Below, piece after piece: positions 1-7,434 of a stretch of DNA of 26,536 nucleotides (within the stretch, counting starts at the first letter, position 1; each line of letters begins with the position of its first letter). The notes under the pieces were generated by a model. That model was not told the DNA's origin, ran no database searches, and saw only the letters and a program-made list of their open reading frames with translations. This DNA comes from CAZPMC01 sp964587755 (GTDB taxonomy: Bacteria > Bacillota > Clostridia > Acetivibrionales > DTU013), in NCBI GenBank assembly GCA_964587755.1, contig CAZPMC010000033.1, forward strand, positions 1-26,536, given 5' to 3'. Made by a program: the position numbers and the translations under genes.

Positions 1-1139
1 GCTATTTCTCTTTCATCTGCAATCAAATAGAGTTTAGCAATCTGAATATCATATAGACCTGATGAATCGAAAAAAACAGGCTTTTTCGATTCTAAATAAT
101 TGATTGCCCTATATATATCCAGATTCTTTGCGCGTTTTTTCAGTTCATCAGCCTTCTTAGCCAGCTTTATTTTTCTTTCATCAAATTCATAATATTGGGA
201 TGCTTTTTCTTCAAGCTCCTTGACTTGCTCATTCAACTTTCGTTTTTCTTTATCATTTCGGTTGAATTCATAACCGTCAGAAACACCCTGCACAAGAACA
301 TCAGTGTATACTAAGTAGTTTTCTGCTGAGCGGTCGTTTTCAAGCAGCCTTTCTGCCAATTCCATTGATTTTTTATAGTCCTTTATTTGTGTAGTAAATT
401 TTATGGCAGCTTTCAAAATATTCTGATCTTCACCATATTCTTTGACTATAGATAAAACCTCATCACGGGTTAATGTGCCAAATTCTTCAGTACGGAGCTC
501 ATTATCAAGCTTATAAGCCTTTTCCAGCTTTATCGGGTCGACGAAGGGCTTAAGGTTAAAGCTCTCCAGTATTATGTTTTGAACAATGTCTATGCTTTCA
601 TTTATTTTTTGGTTGTGCTCTTCTTCATAATCCGTTGAAACAAATGATAAATCAGTCTCATCCAAATTGTCACTAACAGCGTCTTCTTCTGAAATGTTCA
701 ACATGTGTTTAGACAGCTTATTCAAGGAAGCAACACTTTGGGCATTGTAATTTTTAACAATTCCCTCATTGAGAAGCCTGTTTGATAGAAAATATGCCCG
801 GCTGTAGTCCCCCTCTTTACATAGTGTCATAAGCTCCAGTAAATGAGCCTGCTCAGTATCCACCCGGGATAACTCATCCAGAAACGCTCGAGCGTTTTGT
901 GTATTTCCGTCAAGTAAATATCTGTAGGAAAGATATGTGGCAGTATCTCCCTTTGTACTTTTTGCATTTATATTCTTTATGCTGTAATAGCCTGATAATG
1001 TCAGCATAATTATCATTGAACTTAAGAAAATCCATCCAAAAATATTTCGCTTTACTTTCAATGCTTTATTTGCTATTAGATCAATAATAATGAATACCAG
1101 AGTCAAAACTGCCAACCCTGTTACGATAAAATAATCCAT
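1..1139 (-). CDS. Membrane-anchored protein with TPR-like and coiled-coil regions, unknown function (3' end cut off by window)
   Basis: An uninterrupted reading frame starts with ATG at 1139 and runs off the left edge, giving about 379 codons without a stop. A GTGAGG ribosome binding site lies just upstream. The protein opens with two hydrophobic segments (about residues 4-23 and 34-55), so the N terminus sits in the membrane. Next come helical stretches that look like degenerate TPR units (GDYSRAYFLSNRLLNEG near 115 and a similar stretch around 250-280), then a highly charged Lys/Glu-rich coiled coil (about 290-340). I do not recognise the family. It follows the 178-residue membrane protein by 22 bp and is probably co-transcribed with it. 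The TPR assignment is pattern-based; the missing C terminus could carry the functional domain. Confidence 0.75.
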   Translation of the reverse strand, partial: MDYFIVTGLAVLTLVFIIIDLIANKALKVKRNIFGWIFLSSMIIMLTLSGYYSIKNINAKSTKGDTATYLSYRYLLDGNTQNARAFLDELSRVDTEQAHLLELMTLCKEGDYSRAYFLSNRLLNEGIVKNYNAQSVASLNKLSKHMLNISEEDAVSDNLDETDLSFVSTDYEEEHNQKINESIDIVQNIILESFNLKPFVDPIKLEKAYKLDNELRTEEFGTLTRDEVLSIVKEYGEDQNILKAAIKFTTQIKDYKKSMELAERLLENDRSAENYLVYTDVLVQGVSDGYEFNRNDKEKRKLNEQVKELEEKASQYYEFDERKIKLAKKADELKKRAKNLDIYRAINYLESKKPVFFDSSGLYDIQIAKLYLIADEREI

Positions 1140-1161
1140 CTTCAGGCCTCACTTTATTGTA

Positions 1162-1698
1162 TTATAGTATTATCTCTTCAAGAAAACAGCAATACTTCCC
1201 CAACTCAAGTTCGAAAGGAAATTCCAGTATTATAACACGATCTCCCGATACAGTATGCTCATAGGTCACATCAGTACAGGGATACCATTTTTTCTGCCCC
1301 TTATCTGATAACACCTCTAAAGAGAAGTAATATAGATTATCATGGGACTGGCTTTGTAATATCCGGTTCAGACCTTCAGGATAATGGTGGGCCTTTTCTG
1401 TAACAACACCTGTGTCAATAATTACAGCCCTGTCCATATGATTAATCATGTGCATTCTCATGCACCTGAATCCTACAATATATGTATGGATTAAAAAGAA
1501 GGTTGAGTAAATTATAAGAAGCGGCAGATATTTTTCATTCCATTTTACCAAGACACACAAGGCTACAAACATAACAAGCTTTATACCAATCCCGATAAGA
1601 TATCTGCGAACCGCCCTGCTTTTACTCATAAGTAACGGTATATAACTGCACTGTTTCTCAAGCATACTAATCTGATGTTTATTAGGTGTATAATCCAT
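1162..1698 (-). CDS. Small membrane protein of unknown function
   Basis: 178 residues, ATG start. Two adjacent hydrophobic segments (about residues 33-52 and 57-76) form a membrane hairpin after a basic N-terminal stretch containing KSRAVRRYL. They are followed by a soluble, beta-rich domain of about 100 residues with no motif I recognise; it could resemble small Gram-positive proteins with two TM helices plus a DUF-like beta domain. It lies 22 bp upstream of the partial gene at the left edge and probably forms an operon with it. The gene is divergent from the GlmU-like plus-strand gene. Function is not assigned. Confidence 0.65.
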   Translation of the reverse strand: MDYTPNKHQISMLEKQCSYIPLLMSKSRAVRRYLIGIGIKLVMFVALCVLVKWNEKYLPLLIIYSTFFLIHTYIVGFRCMRMHMINHMDRAVIIDTGVVTEKAHHYPEGLNRILQSQSHDNLYYFSLEVLSDKGQKKWYPCTDVTYEHTVSGDRVIILEFPFELELGKYCCFLEEIIL

Positions 1699-1735
1699 TT
1701 ATTCAACCCATCCGTTTCCATATCTCACCCTTCAA

Positions 1736-1764
1736 AGTATGCCATGATATTCCATGCCAGTCAA
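1736..1764 (-). promoter_or_regulatory. Candidate sigma-A promoter for the 178-aa membrane protein operon
   Basis: On the minus strand TTGACT (1764-1759) and CATACT (1741-1736) are separated by 17 bp. The -35 is close to consensus and the -10 is weaker. It lies 38 bp upstream of the ATG at 1698. This is an inference from sequence match alone. Confidence 0.4.
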
Positions 1765-1810
1765 TACATTGAGGATTCATTATGAAATTTAAAAATATTC
1801 ACTATGCATA

Positions 1811-1839
1811 TTCAAAAAAGTGCTAAAATAATATATCAT
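1811..1839 (+). promoter_or_regulatory. Weak candidate promoter for the GlmU-like gene
   Basis: TTCAAA (1811-1816), a 17-bp spacer and TATCAT (1834-1839) lie about 40 bp upstream of the plus-strand ATG at 1880, in very AT-rich DNA. Several alternative -10 hexamers exist here, so the exact placement is uncertain. Confidence 0.3.
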
Positions 1840-1879
1840 AACAGATAGTGACTACATTAAGAAATGTGAGGTTTATAAA

Positions 1880-2539
1880 ATGCAAATTACAATAGATAGT
1901 CTGTTTGATCTTAAACAGTGCTTTGCAAGTAGTATATTTGATAATTTAAATTATCCGTGGGAGGTATTGCCCAAAATAAAGCCTTTTATTTTAGAATTTT
2001 CAAAAACCCTGCCAAATGACTTTGAGAGAATAGACGAGTTTGTTTGGGTTGGAAAGGGAACAATAATTGAAAGCTCCGTTTTAATAAAAGGTCCTGCCAT
2101 TATCGGTCACAACTGTGAATTAAGACATTCTGCTTTTATTAGAGAAAACGTTATTATAGGTAACAATGTGATTGTCGGTAACTCCACAGAATTAAAAAAT
2201 TCAATTTTGTTCAATAATGCACAGACTCCTCACTTTAATTACGTAGGTGATTCTGTTTTAGGCTACAAAGCTCACATCGGTGCCGGTGTTGTTTTATCTA
2301 ATCTTAAATCCGACGGAACAATGGTAAAAATAAAGCTTGGTGACGAATATATTGAAACAGGTCTTAGAAAATTCGGTGCAATTATCGGCGATAACTCAGA
2401 AATAGGATGCAACTCGGTACTAAACCCGGGTACAATAATCGGTAAAGGAAGTATAGTATATCCCCTTACATCTGTAAGAGGATACATTCCTGATAATCAT
2501 ATTCTCAAGAGTAATGGTGTACTTATTGAAAAGCTGTAA
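1880..2539 (+). CDS. Left-handed beta-helix (hexapeptide) protein resembling the acetyltransferase half of GlmU
   Basis: 219 residues, ATG start behind GTGAGG. After about 50 N-terminal residues the chain becomes hexapeptide repeats of the [LIV]-G-x4 type (for example IIGHNC, IIGNNV, IVGNST, and later IIGDNSEIGCNS and IIGKGS), which fold as a left-handed beta helix. The segment HFNYVGDSVLG (from H118) resembles the GlmU acetyltransferase motif HLTYLGDAEIG, in which the His is the catalytic base, and IGAGVV plus a later SDG match the following part of GlmU. The N-terminal pyrophosphorylase domain of full GlmU (about 450 aa) is absent. The closest family is therefore the acetyltransferase domain alone, probably acting on a sugar phosphate or nucleotide sugar. 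It converges on glmM, whose product glucosamine-1-phosphate is the substrate of GlmU acetyltransferase. Function is inferred. Confidence 0.8.
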   Translation: MQITIDSLFDLKQCFASSIFDNLNYPWEVLPKIKPFILEFSKTLPNDFERIDEFVWVGKGTIIESSVLIKGPAIIGHNCELRHSAFIRENVIIGNNVIVGNSTELKNSILFNNAQTPHFNYVGDSVLGYKAHIGAGVVLSNLKSDGTMVKIKLGDEYIETGLRKFGAIIGDNSEIGCNSVLNPGTIIGKGSIVYPLTSVRGYIPDNHILKSNGVLIEKL

Positions 2540-2549
2540 AAGCGTGTGA

Positions 2550-2587
2550 AGCCCTAAGGTGTCTTCACCTTAGGGCTCTATATTTTT
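2550..2587. terminator. Rho-independent terminator shared by convergent genes
   Basis: A perfect 12-bp stem (AGCCCTAAGGTG at 2550-2561 pairing with 2566-2577) closes a 4-nt loop and is followed on the plus strand by a short T run (2583-2587). It lies 10 bp after the plus-strand stop and just beyond the glmM stop. The T tract favours the plus direction; minus-strand use is possible but the U tract is poor. Confidence 0.8.
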
Positions 2588-2589
2588 GT

Positions 2590-3939
2590 CTATCCCAACC
2601 GTTCTTCAATAATATTTGCAAGCTCGGCGGCTCTTCGGGAGATATATTCCTCGTCTTTTCCTTCTATCATAACTCTGACAAAAGGCTCTGTGCCTGAAGG
2701 TCTTATAAGCACCCTTCCCTCACCGTGAAACTCACATTCAAGCTCGTTACATAGTCTGGCAACAGTTTCATCCTGCATATAATTATACTTGTTCTCTGTC
2801 TTAACCTTTGCATTTTTTAATACCTGAGGCAGCGGCTGTACAACTGAAGCTAATTGTGAAATATTTTTACCTGATGTCATTAATACGTCAATTAGCTGAA
2901 TTGCGGTAAGGATACCATCTCCTGTAGTATTATGCCCCAGGAATATTACATGGCCTGATTGCTCTCCACCTAATATGTAACCCTTATCAAGCATTTCCTC
3001 AAGCACATATCTATCGCCTACTTTTGTCTTTACAAGAGTTAAGCCCTCCTGCTTAGCCATGATGTCAAGTCCGAGATTGCTCATTACTGTTGCAACAATG
3101 GTATTTTTACTCAAGCGTCCCTTTTCTTTAAGGGCAAGGCCAATAATTGCGAGAATTTGGTCACCGTCAACTGTTTTGCCCTTTTCATCAACAACAAGAA
3201 CTCTGTCGGCATCTCCGTCAAATGCAAATCCTATATCTGCGCCGCTATCCTTAACATATTGCTTAAGCCTCTCCATGTGAGTTGAGCCGCAGTCTTTATT
3301 AATGTTGTAGCCGTCTGGTTCATTGTGAATTGTATAAACAGTCGCACCAAGTTCAGAAAACACCTGAGGTGCGACCTGGTAAGAAGCGCCGTTTGCGCAG
3401 TCTATTGCTATTTTAAGCCCCGTTAAGTCGTGGTTTATTGTCCCCTTTAAAAAATCTATATAATCACGAAGGGCATTTTGAGCAACTGTCTTTTTCCCAA
3501 GCTCTTTTCCCGTAGGCAATACAATACCTTCACAATCATTATATATTAATTCTTCTATTTTGTCCTCAGTGGCATCAGGCAGCTTATAGCCCTTTGAATT
3601 GAAAAATTTGATGCCATTAAACTCAAAAGGATTGTGAGACGCTGATATAACTACTCCGGCATCTGCATTGTACAGTCTTGTAAGGTATGCCACAGCAGGT
3701 GTGGGGATAACACCAAGTATGACCGCTTCAGCACCTATTGAGCAAATACCTGCCACTAGAGCAGCCTCCAGCATATGACCTGAAATCCTCGTATCCATTC
3801 CCACTAATATTTTGGGTTTATGATTTGTTTCTGCTGTCAAAACATAAGCTCCTGCCTGGCCCAGTTTAAATGCCAACTCTGCTGTCAGCTCCGAATTCGC
3901 AACACCTCTGACACCGTCAGTTCCAAATAATCTAGCCAT
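2590..3939 (-). CDS. glmM: Phosphoglucosamine mutase
   Basis: Interconverts glucosamine-6-phosphate and glucosamine-1-phosphate in the cytoplasm, the step before GlmU in UDP-GlcNAc synthesis for peptidoglycan. 449 residues, the normal family length. Visible motifs are the N-terminal FGTDGVRG, the active-site phosphoserine loop SASHNP (S101), the metal-binding DGDADR (241-246) and the C-terminal phosphate-binding RPSGTEPFVRVMIEG. The ATG at 3939 follows a GGGGG ribosome binding site. A near-consensus promoter of its own lies upstream, so it is probably not just the tail of the fab operon. No odd features. Confidence 0.97.
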   Translation of the reverse strand: MARLFGTDGVRGVANSELTAELAFKLGQAGAYVLTAETNHKPKILVGMDTRISGHMLEAALVAGICSIGAEAVILGVIPTPAVAYLTRLYNADAGVVISASHNPFEFNGIKFFNSKGYKLPDATEDKIEELIYNDCEGIVLPTGKELGKKTVAQNALRDYIDFLKGTINHDLTGLKIAIDCANGASYQVAPQVFSELGATVYTIHNEPDGYNINKDCGSTHMERLKQYVKDSGADIGFAFDGDADRVLVVDEKGKTVDGDQILAIIGLALKEKGRLSKNTIVATVMSNLGLDIMAKQEGLTLVKTKVGDRYVLEEMLDKGYILGGEQSGHVIFLGHNTTGDGILTAIQLIDVLMTSGKNISQLASVVQPLPQVLKNAKVKTENKYNYMQDETVARLCNELECEFHGEGRVLIRPSGTEPFVRVMIEGKDEEYISRRAAELANIIEERLG

Positions 3940-3977
3940 TAATTTCCCCCGTTAGTCCAATTTTTGTTTCAAGCTTT

Positions 3978-4006
3978 ATTATACATATTTAAGCTTTGTC
4001 TCACAA
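3978..4006 (-). promoter_or_regulatory. glmM promoter, sigma-A type
   Basis: On the minus strand TTGTGA (4006-4001), a 17-bp spacer and a perfect TATAAT (3983-3978) precede the glmM ATG by about 39 bp. It sits in the 92-bp gap after the Elp3-like gene, where no terminator is visible, so read-through from the fab operon may add to it. Confidence 0.65.
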
Positions 4007-4031
4007 CTCTAAATTTAAATGCTTTTTCATA

Positions 4032-5066
4032 TCAACCGCGTGCAAAGCAGCAAATTGTGATTTCATCAGTCAGATCTGATCCCTCTTCAACGCTTATTGA
4101 GGAAATACCGTATTTTTCCTTTAGATAATTAATGTTTGAGCGCTTATGTCCAACTACGTTTGAAATGTTTGACTTGCTTGTTTTGATAGTGAGATTACTC
4201 ACTGAGTTTAGAACAGTTTTATTTAGAAGTAATTCTATTTTTTTTAATGCAAGCTTTGATTCGACCAGCTGCCTGAAGGCAGAATGAATAGGCCCGGCGA
4301 CTACCTGCGATTCCGGGCCTTCGTTAATGTTAACTGTAATCTGAAGCCCTATTCTGATAACCTTAATGCCATTCTCATTATAAAGCTTTAACAGCTCAGC
4401 ACATAACTCAACCGCCTCATCAAGAGCTTGAGGTTTATATGTGCCATTTATGAATTGCCTTTCTAGCTGTGTATCCTTTATGACAAGCACAGGGTATATT
4501 CTGACAATGTCAGGCTTCATTGAAATTACCTTTCTTGCTGTCTCAATACACTTCTCGTTGGTATCTTTCGGTAGTCCCGTCATTGTTTGAATACCGAGCC
4601 TGAACCCTTTTTCCTTAATCAAAGCTGCCGCTTTGAATACGCATTGGCTGTCATGGCCGCGGCAGCTTGCTTTTAGCACCTCATCATCCAGACTTTGCAC
4701 TCCCAGCTCAATGGTTTTTACACCATAATTTCGAAGCATATCTAATATTTGTTCATCTATGCTGTCAGGCCTCGTCGATAGCCGGATTTCCGATACCCTG
4801 CCACTATCAATATAGGGTGCAGCCATCCTTAAATAATCAATCTGCAAAGCTTTATCTATAGCGGTAAAGCTGCCTCCGAAAAAAGCGACTTCCACAAAGG
4901 CATCACTTGGGATTGTTTGCAAATACTCTTCGATAATTTTAGGTATTTCACAAGCCTTCAATTCCTTAAGCTGCCCACTTATTTTCTTTTGGTTGCAAAA
5001 AATACAGTCGTGAGGACAACCCTTGTGTGGAACAAAAATTGGAATTATTACATGCTTATGTTTCAA
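4032..5066 (-). CDS. Radical SAM protein, Elp3-like, without acetyltransferase domain
   Basis: An iron-sulfur radical SAM enzyme of unknown substrate, probably a tRNA-modifying relative of Elp3. The cluster motif CPHDCIFC (C17, C21, C24 from the chosen start) is followed by FFGGSFT and by ELGVQSLDDEVL, both typical of the Elp3/HemN-type radical SAM branch. The C-terminal part contains VAGPIHSAFRQLVES. The GNAT domain of true Elp3 is missing. An ATG at 5150 would add 28 residues lying inside rnc and unlike the family. I prefer TTG at 5066, behind AGGGTGAG, giving 344 residues and an 11-bp overlap with the rnc stop, which suggests translational coupling. GTG at 5075 is the alternative. The neighbourhood rnc-radical SAM is common in clostridia from memory. 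Confidence 0.85.
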   Translation of the reverse strand: MKHKHVIIPIFVPHKGCPHDCIFCNQKKISGQLKELKACEIPKIIEEYLQTIPSDAFVEVAFFGGSFTAIDKALQIDYLRMAAPYIDSGRVSEIRLSTRPDSIDEQILDMLRNYGVKTIELGVQSLDDEVLKASCRGHDSQCVFKAAALIKEKGFRLGIQTMTGLPKDTNEKCIETARKVISMKPDIVRIYPVLVIKDTQLERQFINGTYKPQALDEAVELCAELLKLYNENGIKVIRIGLQITVNINEGPESQVVAGPIHSAFRQLVESKLALKKIELLLNKTVLNSVSNLTIKTSKSNISNVVGHKRSNINYLKEKYGISSISVEEGSDLTDEITICCFARG

Positions 5067-5787
5067 TACTCTCACCCTGCAATTTAATAAGCGCAGCCTT
5101 TGCAGCGTTCTGCTCTGCTTCTTTCTTGCTTTTCCCCTCTCCTGTACCAAGAGCTCTATTATTGAGCGATAGCTCTACAACAAATAATTTGTTGTGATCG
5201 GGGCCTTTTTCCTCAATAATGTGATAGCTAATCTTTTGCTCTCCGCCTTTTTGGACAATTTCCTGAAACTCTGTTTTGTAATCTGTAAAGGTGTCGTTAT
5301 TTTTCAAATCCTTAAGCATATCATTCATTATCTTTAGTACAAAATTTCCTGCCTCCTTTATCCCTCCGTCAAGAAATATGGCGCCAATCAAAGCCTCAAA
5401 TGCATCTGACAATATTGAAGGGCGTGACCTTCCTCCTGTGTGTTCTTCTCCCTTTCCAAGAAGAAGGTAATCTCCAAGATTAATTCTAACCGCACATTTC
5501 GCAAGTGAGCTTTCGCATACTATTGATGCACGCAGCTTTGTCATTTCACCCTCAGGAAGCTGAGAAAAATGATTGTAGATATACTCGCTTGTGACAATAT
5601 TTAGCACAGCATCGCCAAGAAACTCAATCCTTTCATTGCTTTGAAGTGCTTCGTTCCTTTTCTCATTGGCATAAGAGCTGTGTGTAATTGCAAGCAAAAG
5701 CTTCCTCTTATCCTTGAAGGTATATCCTATTTTGGACTCTAGCTCCTCTATTATACTGGCATGCCCACTTAAGTTGTTTTTACTCAT
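5056..5787 (-). CDS. rnc: Ribonuclease III
   Basis: Cleaves double-stranded RNA in rRNA and mRNA processing. 243 residues. The family signature NERIEFLGDAVL lies at 51-62 and carries E52, E55 and D59; the second metal-ligand pair is in SDAFEALIGAIFLDGG (D128, E131). A double-stranded RNA-binding domain follows (about 168-238, ending KKEAEQNAAKAALIKL). The ATG at 5787 follows GGGAG. It lies 16 bp after fabF and overlaps the downstream radical SAM gene. The rnc gene next to fab genes is an arrangement seen widely in bacteria, including Bacillus. Confidence 0.97.
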   Translation of the reverse strand: MSKNNLSGHASIIEELESKIGYTFKDKRKLLLAITHSSYANEKRNEALQSNERIEFLGDAVLNIVTSEYIYNHFSQLPEGEMTKLRASIVCESSLAKCAVRINLGDYLLLGKGEEHTGGRSRPSILSDAFEALIGAIFLDGGIKEAGNFVLKIMNDMLKDLKNNDTFTDYKTEFQEIVQKGGEQKISYHIIEEKGPDHNKLFVVELSLNNRALGTGEGKSKKEAEQNAAKAALIKLQGESIET

Positions 5788-5803
5788 TATTTTTGCTCCC
5801 TAA

Positions 5804-7042
5804 TCATTCCTCATACTTTTTTAACACAATTGCTGCATTGTGTCCTCCGAAACCAAGTGCATTCGACAATGCATATTTTATATCGGTATGTCTTCCTTTA
5901 TTCGCTACATAGTCAAGATCGCATTTGGGATCGGGATTATTAAGATTGATTGTAGGAGGCAAAAACCCTTCTTCAAGCGCTTTAGCAGTGATAATTGCCT
6001 CTACTGCACCTGCTGCTCCCAAAAGGTGTCCAGTCATTGATTTTGTTGAGCTGACTGTCAGCTTATATGCATGATCGCCAAAAACCTCTTTAATCACATT
6101 AGTTTCACCTTCATCATTCAATGGCGTCGAAGTGCCATGAGCATTAATATAATCAATTTCATCAGGCCTTATATCGGCACTGCTTATAGCATTTTTCATG
6201 GATATAACTCCACCTATCCCCTCAGGGTGTGGTGCAGTAATATGATAAGCATCACAGGTACATCCGTAGCCAACTATCTCAGCATATATTTTGGCGCCTC
6301 TTTCTTTTGCATGCGTAAGTTCCTCAAGTACAAGAATTCCGGCGCCCTCGCCCATAACGAATCCATCCCTGTCAATGTCAAAAGGTCTGCATGCTTTGGC
6401 TGGATCGTGATTAATTGAAAGGGCTTTGCTTGAGCAAAATCCTGCAATCGCTAACGGTGTTATAGCTGCCTCAGAACCACCTGACACCATAATATCTGCC
6501 TCACCATACCGTATAACCCTGAAAGCATCTCCAATGGCATTGTTACCAGAAGCGCATGCTGTTACAACGCATTCGTTGAAGCCCTGCAATCCATACTCTA
6601 TTGCAATTCTGCCCGCTGCCATGTTTGCAATCATAGACGGTATAAAGAAAGGACTCACTCTCCCCGGTCCCTTTGTCTGGAGGATGCTGTGCTGATCTTC
6701 CAAGGTCTTTATGCCTCCAATGCCGGATGCTACAATAACACCTGCTCTAAATCTGTCCTCTTCTTCCATATTAAGCCCCGACATTTCCATGGCCATTTTC
6801 GCAGCAGCCATGGCATATTGTGTAAAAGAATCCATTCTTCTTGCTTCTTTTTTATCAATATAAACTGTCGGATTAAACTCTTTTATTTCTGCCGCAACCT
6901 TAGCTTCCAAATTCTCTGTATCTATATTTGTAATCAGGCTTATTCCTGATCTTCCTTCTTTAATAGAATTCCAAAAGTTTTCAACACCTAAACCAAGAGA
7001 GTGAACAACACCCATTCCGGTAATTACAACTCTTCTTTTCAT
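5804..7042 (-). CDS. fabF: Beta-ketoacyl-ACP synthase II
   Basis: Condenses malonyl-ACP with the growing acyl-ACP in fatty-acid elongation. Starting at the ATG at 7042 gives 412 residues, the usual FabF length; an upstream start at 7063 would add seven residues but has no better ribosome binding site, whereas AGGGGG sits 7 nt before the ATG at 7042. The Cys-His-His triad is visible: C163 in TACASG, H302 in NAHGTSTPLND and H339 in MTGHLLGAAG. It is separated from acpP by a strong hairpin (7081-7112), so its expression is probably lower than that of acpP. It is followed closely by rnc. Confidence 0.97.
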   Translation of the reverse strand: MKRRVVITGMGVVHSLGLGVENFWNSIKEGRSGISLITNIDTENLEAKVAAEIKEFNPTVYIDKKEARRMDSFTQYAMAAAKMAMEMSGLNMEEEDRFRAGVIVASGIGGIKTLEDQHSILQTKGPGRVSPFFIPSMIANMAAGRIAIEYGLQGFNECVVTACASGNNAIGDAFRVIRYGEADIMVSGGSEAAITPLAIAGFCSSKALSINHDPAKACRPFDIDRDGFVMGEGAGILVLEELTHAKERGAKIYAEIVGYGCTCDAYHITAPHPEGIGGVISMKNAISSADIRPDEIDYINAHGTSTPLNDEGETNVIKEVFGDHAYKLTVSSTKSMTGHLLGAAGAVEAIITAKALEEGFLPPTINLNNPDPKCDLDYVANKGRHTDIKYALSNALGFGGHNAAIVLKKYEE

Positions 7043-7080
7043 TCGATATCCCCCTATCGACAATAAACTATAATGCTGAT

Positions 7081-7112
7081 AAAAAAAAGTCCCATCTGAG
7101 GGACTTTTTTTT
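7081..7112 (-). terminator. Hairpin with U tract between acpP and fabF (terminator or partial attenuator)
   Basis: A perfect 13-bp inverted repeat (7081-7093 and 7100-7112) with a 6-nt loop. On the minus strand it reads A8-GTCCC, loop, GGGAC-T8, the layout of a Rho-independent terminator, and its first bases overlap the acpP stop codon. Because fabF and rnc lie downstream in the same direction without an obvious new promoter, it probably lets part of the transcripts through. The symmetric A and T tracts would also work in the other direction. Confidence 0.8.
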
Positions 7113-7338
7113 ATGTGTTGTTTTTAATGTACCCAACAGCATCTGCGACTGTTGATATTTTTTCAGCTTCACTATCAGGAATTTCGATGTCGAATTCTTC
7201 TTCAAGTGCCATAATCAATTCAACGATATCCAGTGAATCTGCACCTAAATCGTCTATGAACGAAGATTCAAGAGTCACCTCTTCTTCCTCAACACCTAAT
7301 TGTTCGACTATAATTTTTTTCACTTTTTCGAATGCCAT
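7111..7338 (-). CDS. acpP: Acyl carrier protein
   Basis: The small acidic protein that carries acyl intermediates of fatty-acid synthesis on a phosphopantetheine arm. 75 residues, rich in Glu and Asp. The attachment motif GADSLDIVEL is present with S35 as the modified serine. The ATG at 7338 follows a very strong Shine-Dalgarno (GGAGGAGGTG). RNA structures surround it: a long hairpin in the fabG-acpP gap, a small one touching the Shine-Dalgarno, and a terminator-like hairpin at its stop. This fits a need for far more ACP than other Fab proteins. Confidence 0.97.
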   Translation of the reverse strand: MAFEKVKKIIVEQLGVEEEEVTLESSFIDDLGADSLDIVELIMALEEEFDIEIPDSEAEKISTVADAVGYIKNNT

Positions 7339-7349
7339 AAGTTCACCTC

Positions 7350-7362
7350 CTCCCAGTGGGAG
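7350..7362 (-). promoter_or_regulatory. Small hairpin touching the acpP Shine-Dalgarno
   Basis: The mRNA reads CTCCC-ACT-GGGAG followed at once by GAGGTG. The 5-bp stem uses the GGGAG that forms the 5' half of the extended ribosome binding site, while AGGAGGTGA remains mostly free. It may be chance; an effect on translation is only a suggestion. Confidence 0.35.
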
Positions 7363-7383
7363 TAATTTATATATAATAATTCC

Positions 7384-7424
7384 ATGTAAAAGATATACCG
7401 AATTACCAGGTACAGCTTTTACAT
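7384..7424 (-). other. Long hairpin in the fabG-acpP gap
   Basis: A perfect 9-bp inverted repeat (ATGTAAAAG at 7384-7392, CTTTTACAT at 7416-7424) encloses 23 nt. On the minus-strand RNA the stem can extend inward past one mismatch by about six more pairs (UGUACC with GGUAUA, one G-U), leaving a 9-nt loop. No T run follows, so it is not a classical terminator. It could be a 5' stabiliser or processing site for an acpP-specific mRNA, or a protein-binding site. The loop-side sequence GTACCTGGTA also weakly resembles the FapR half-site pattern. Confidence 0.5.
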
Positions 7425-7434
7425 TAAGATATTA

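Noticed and set aside
5067..5150. Longer N terminus of the Elp3-like protein from an ATG at 5150
   Set aside because: The extra 28 residues lie wholly within the rnc coding end, are Arg/Lys-rich and unlike the family; a TTG with AGGGTGAG upstream fits the conserved start better.
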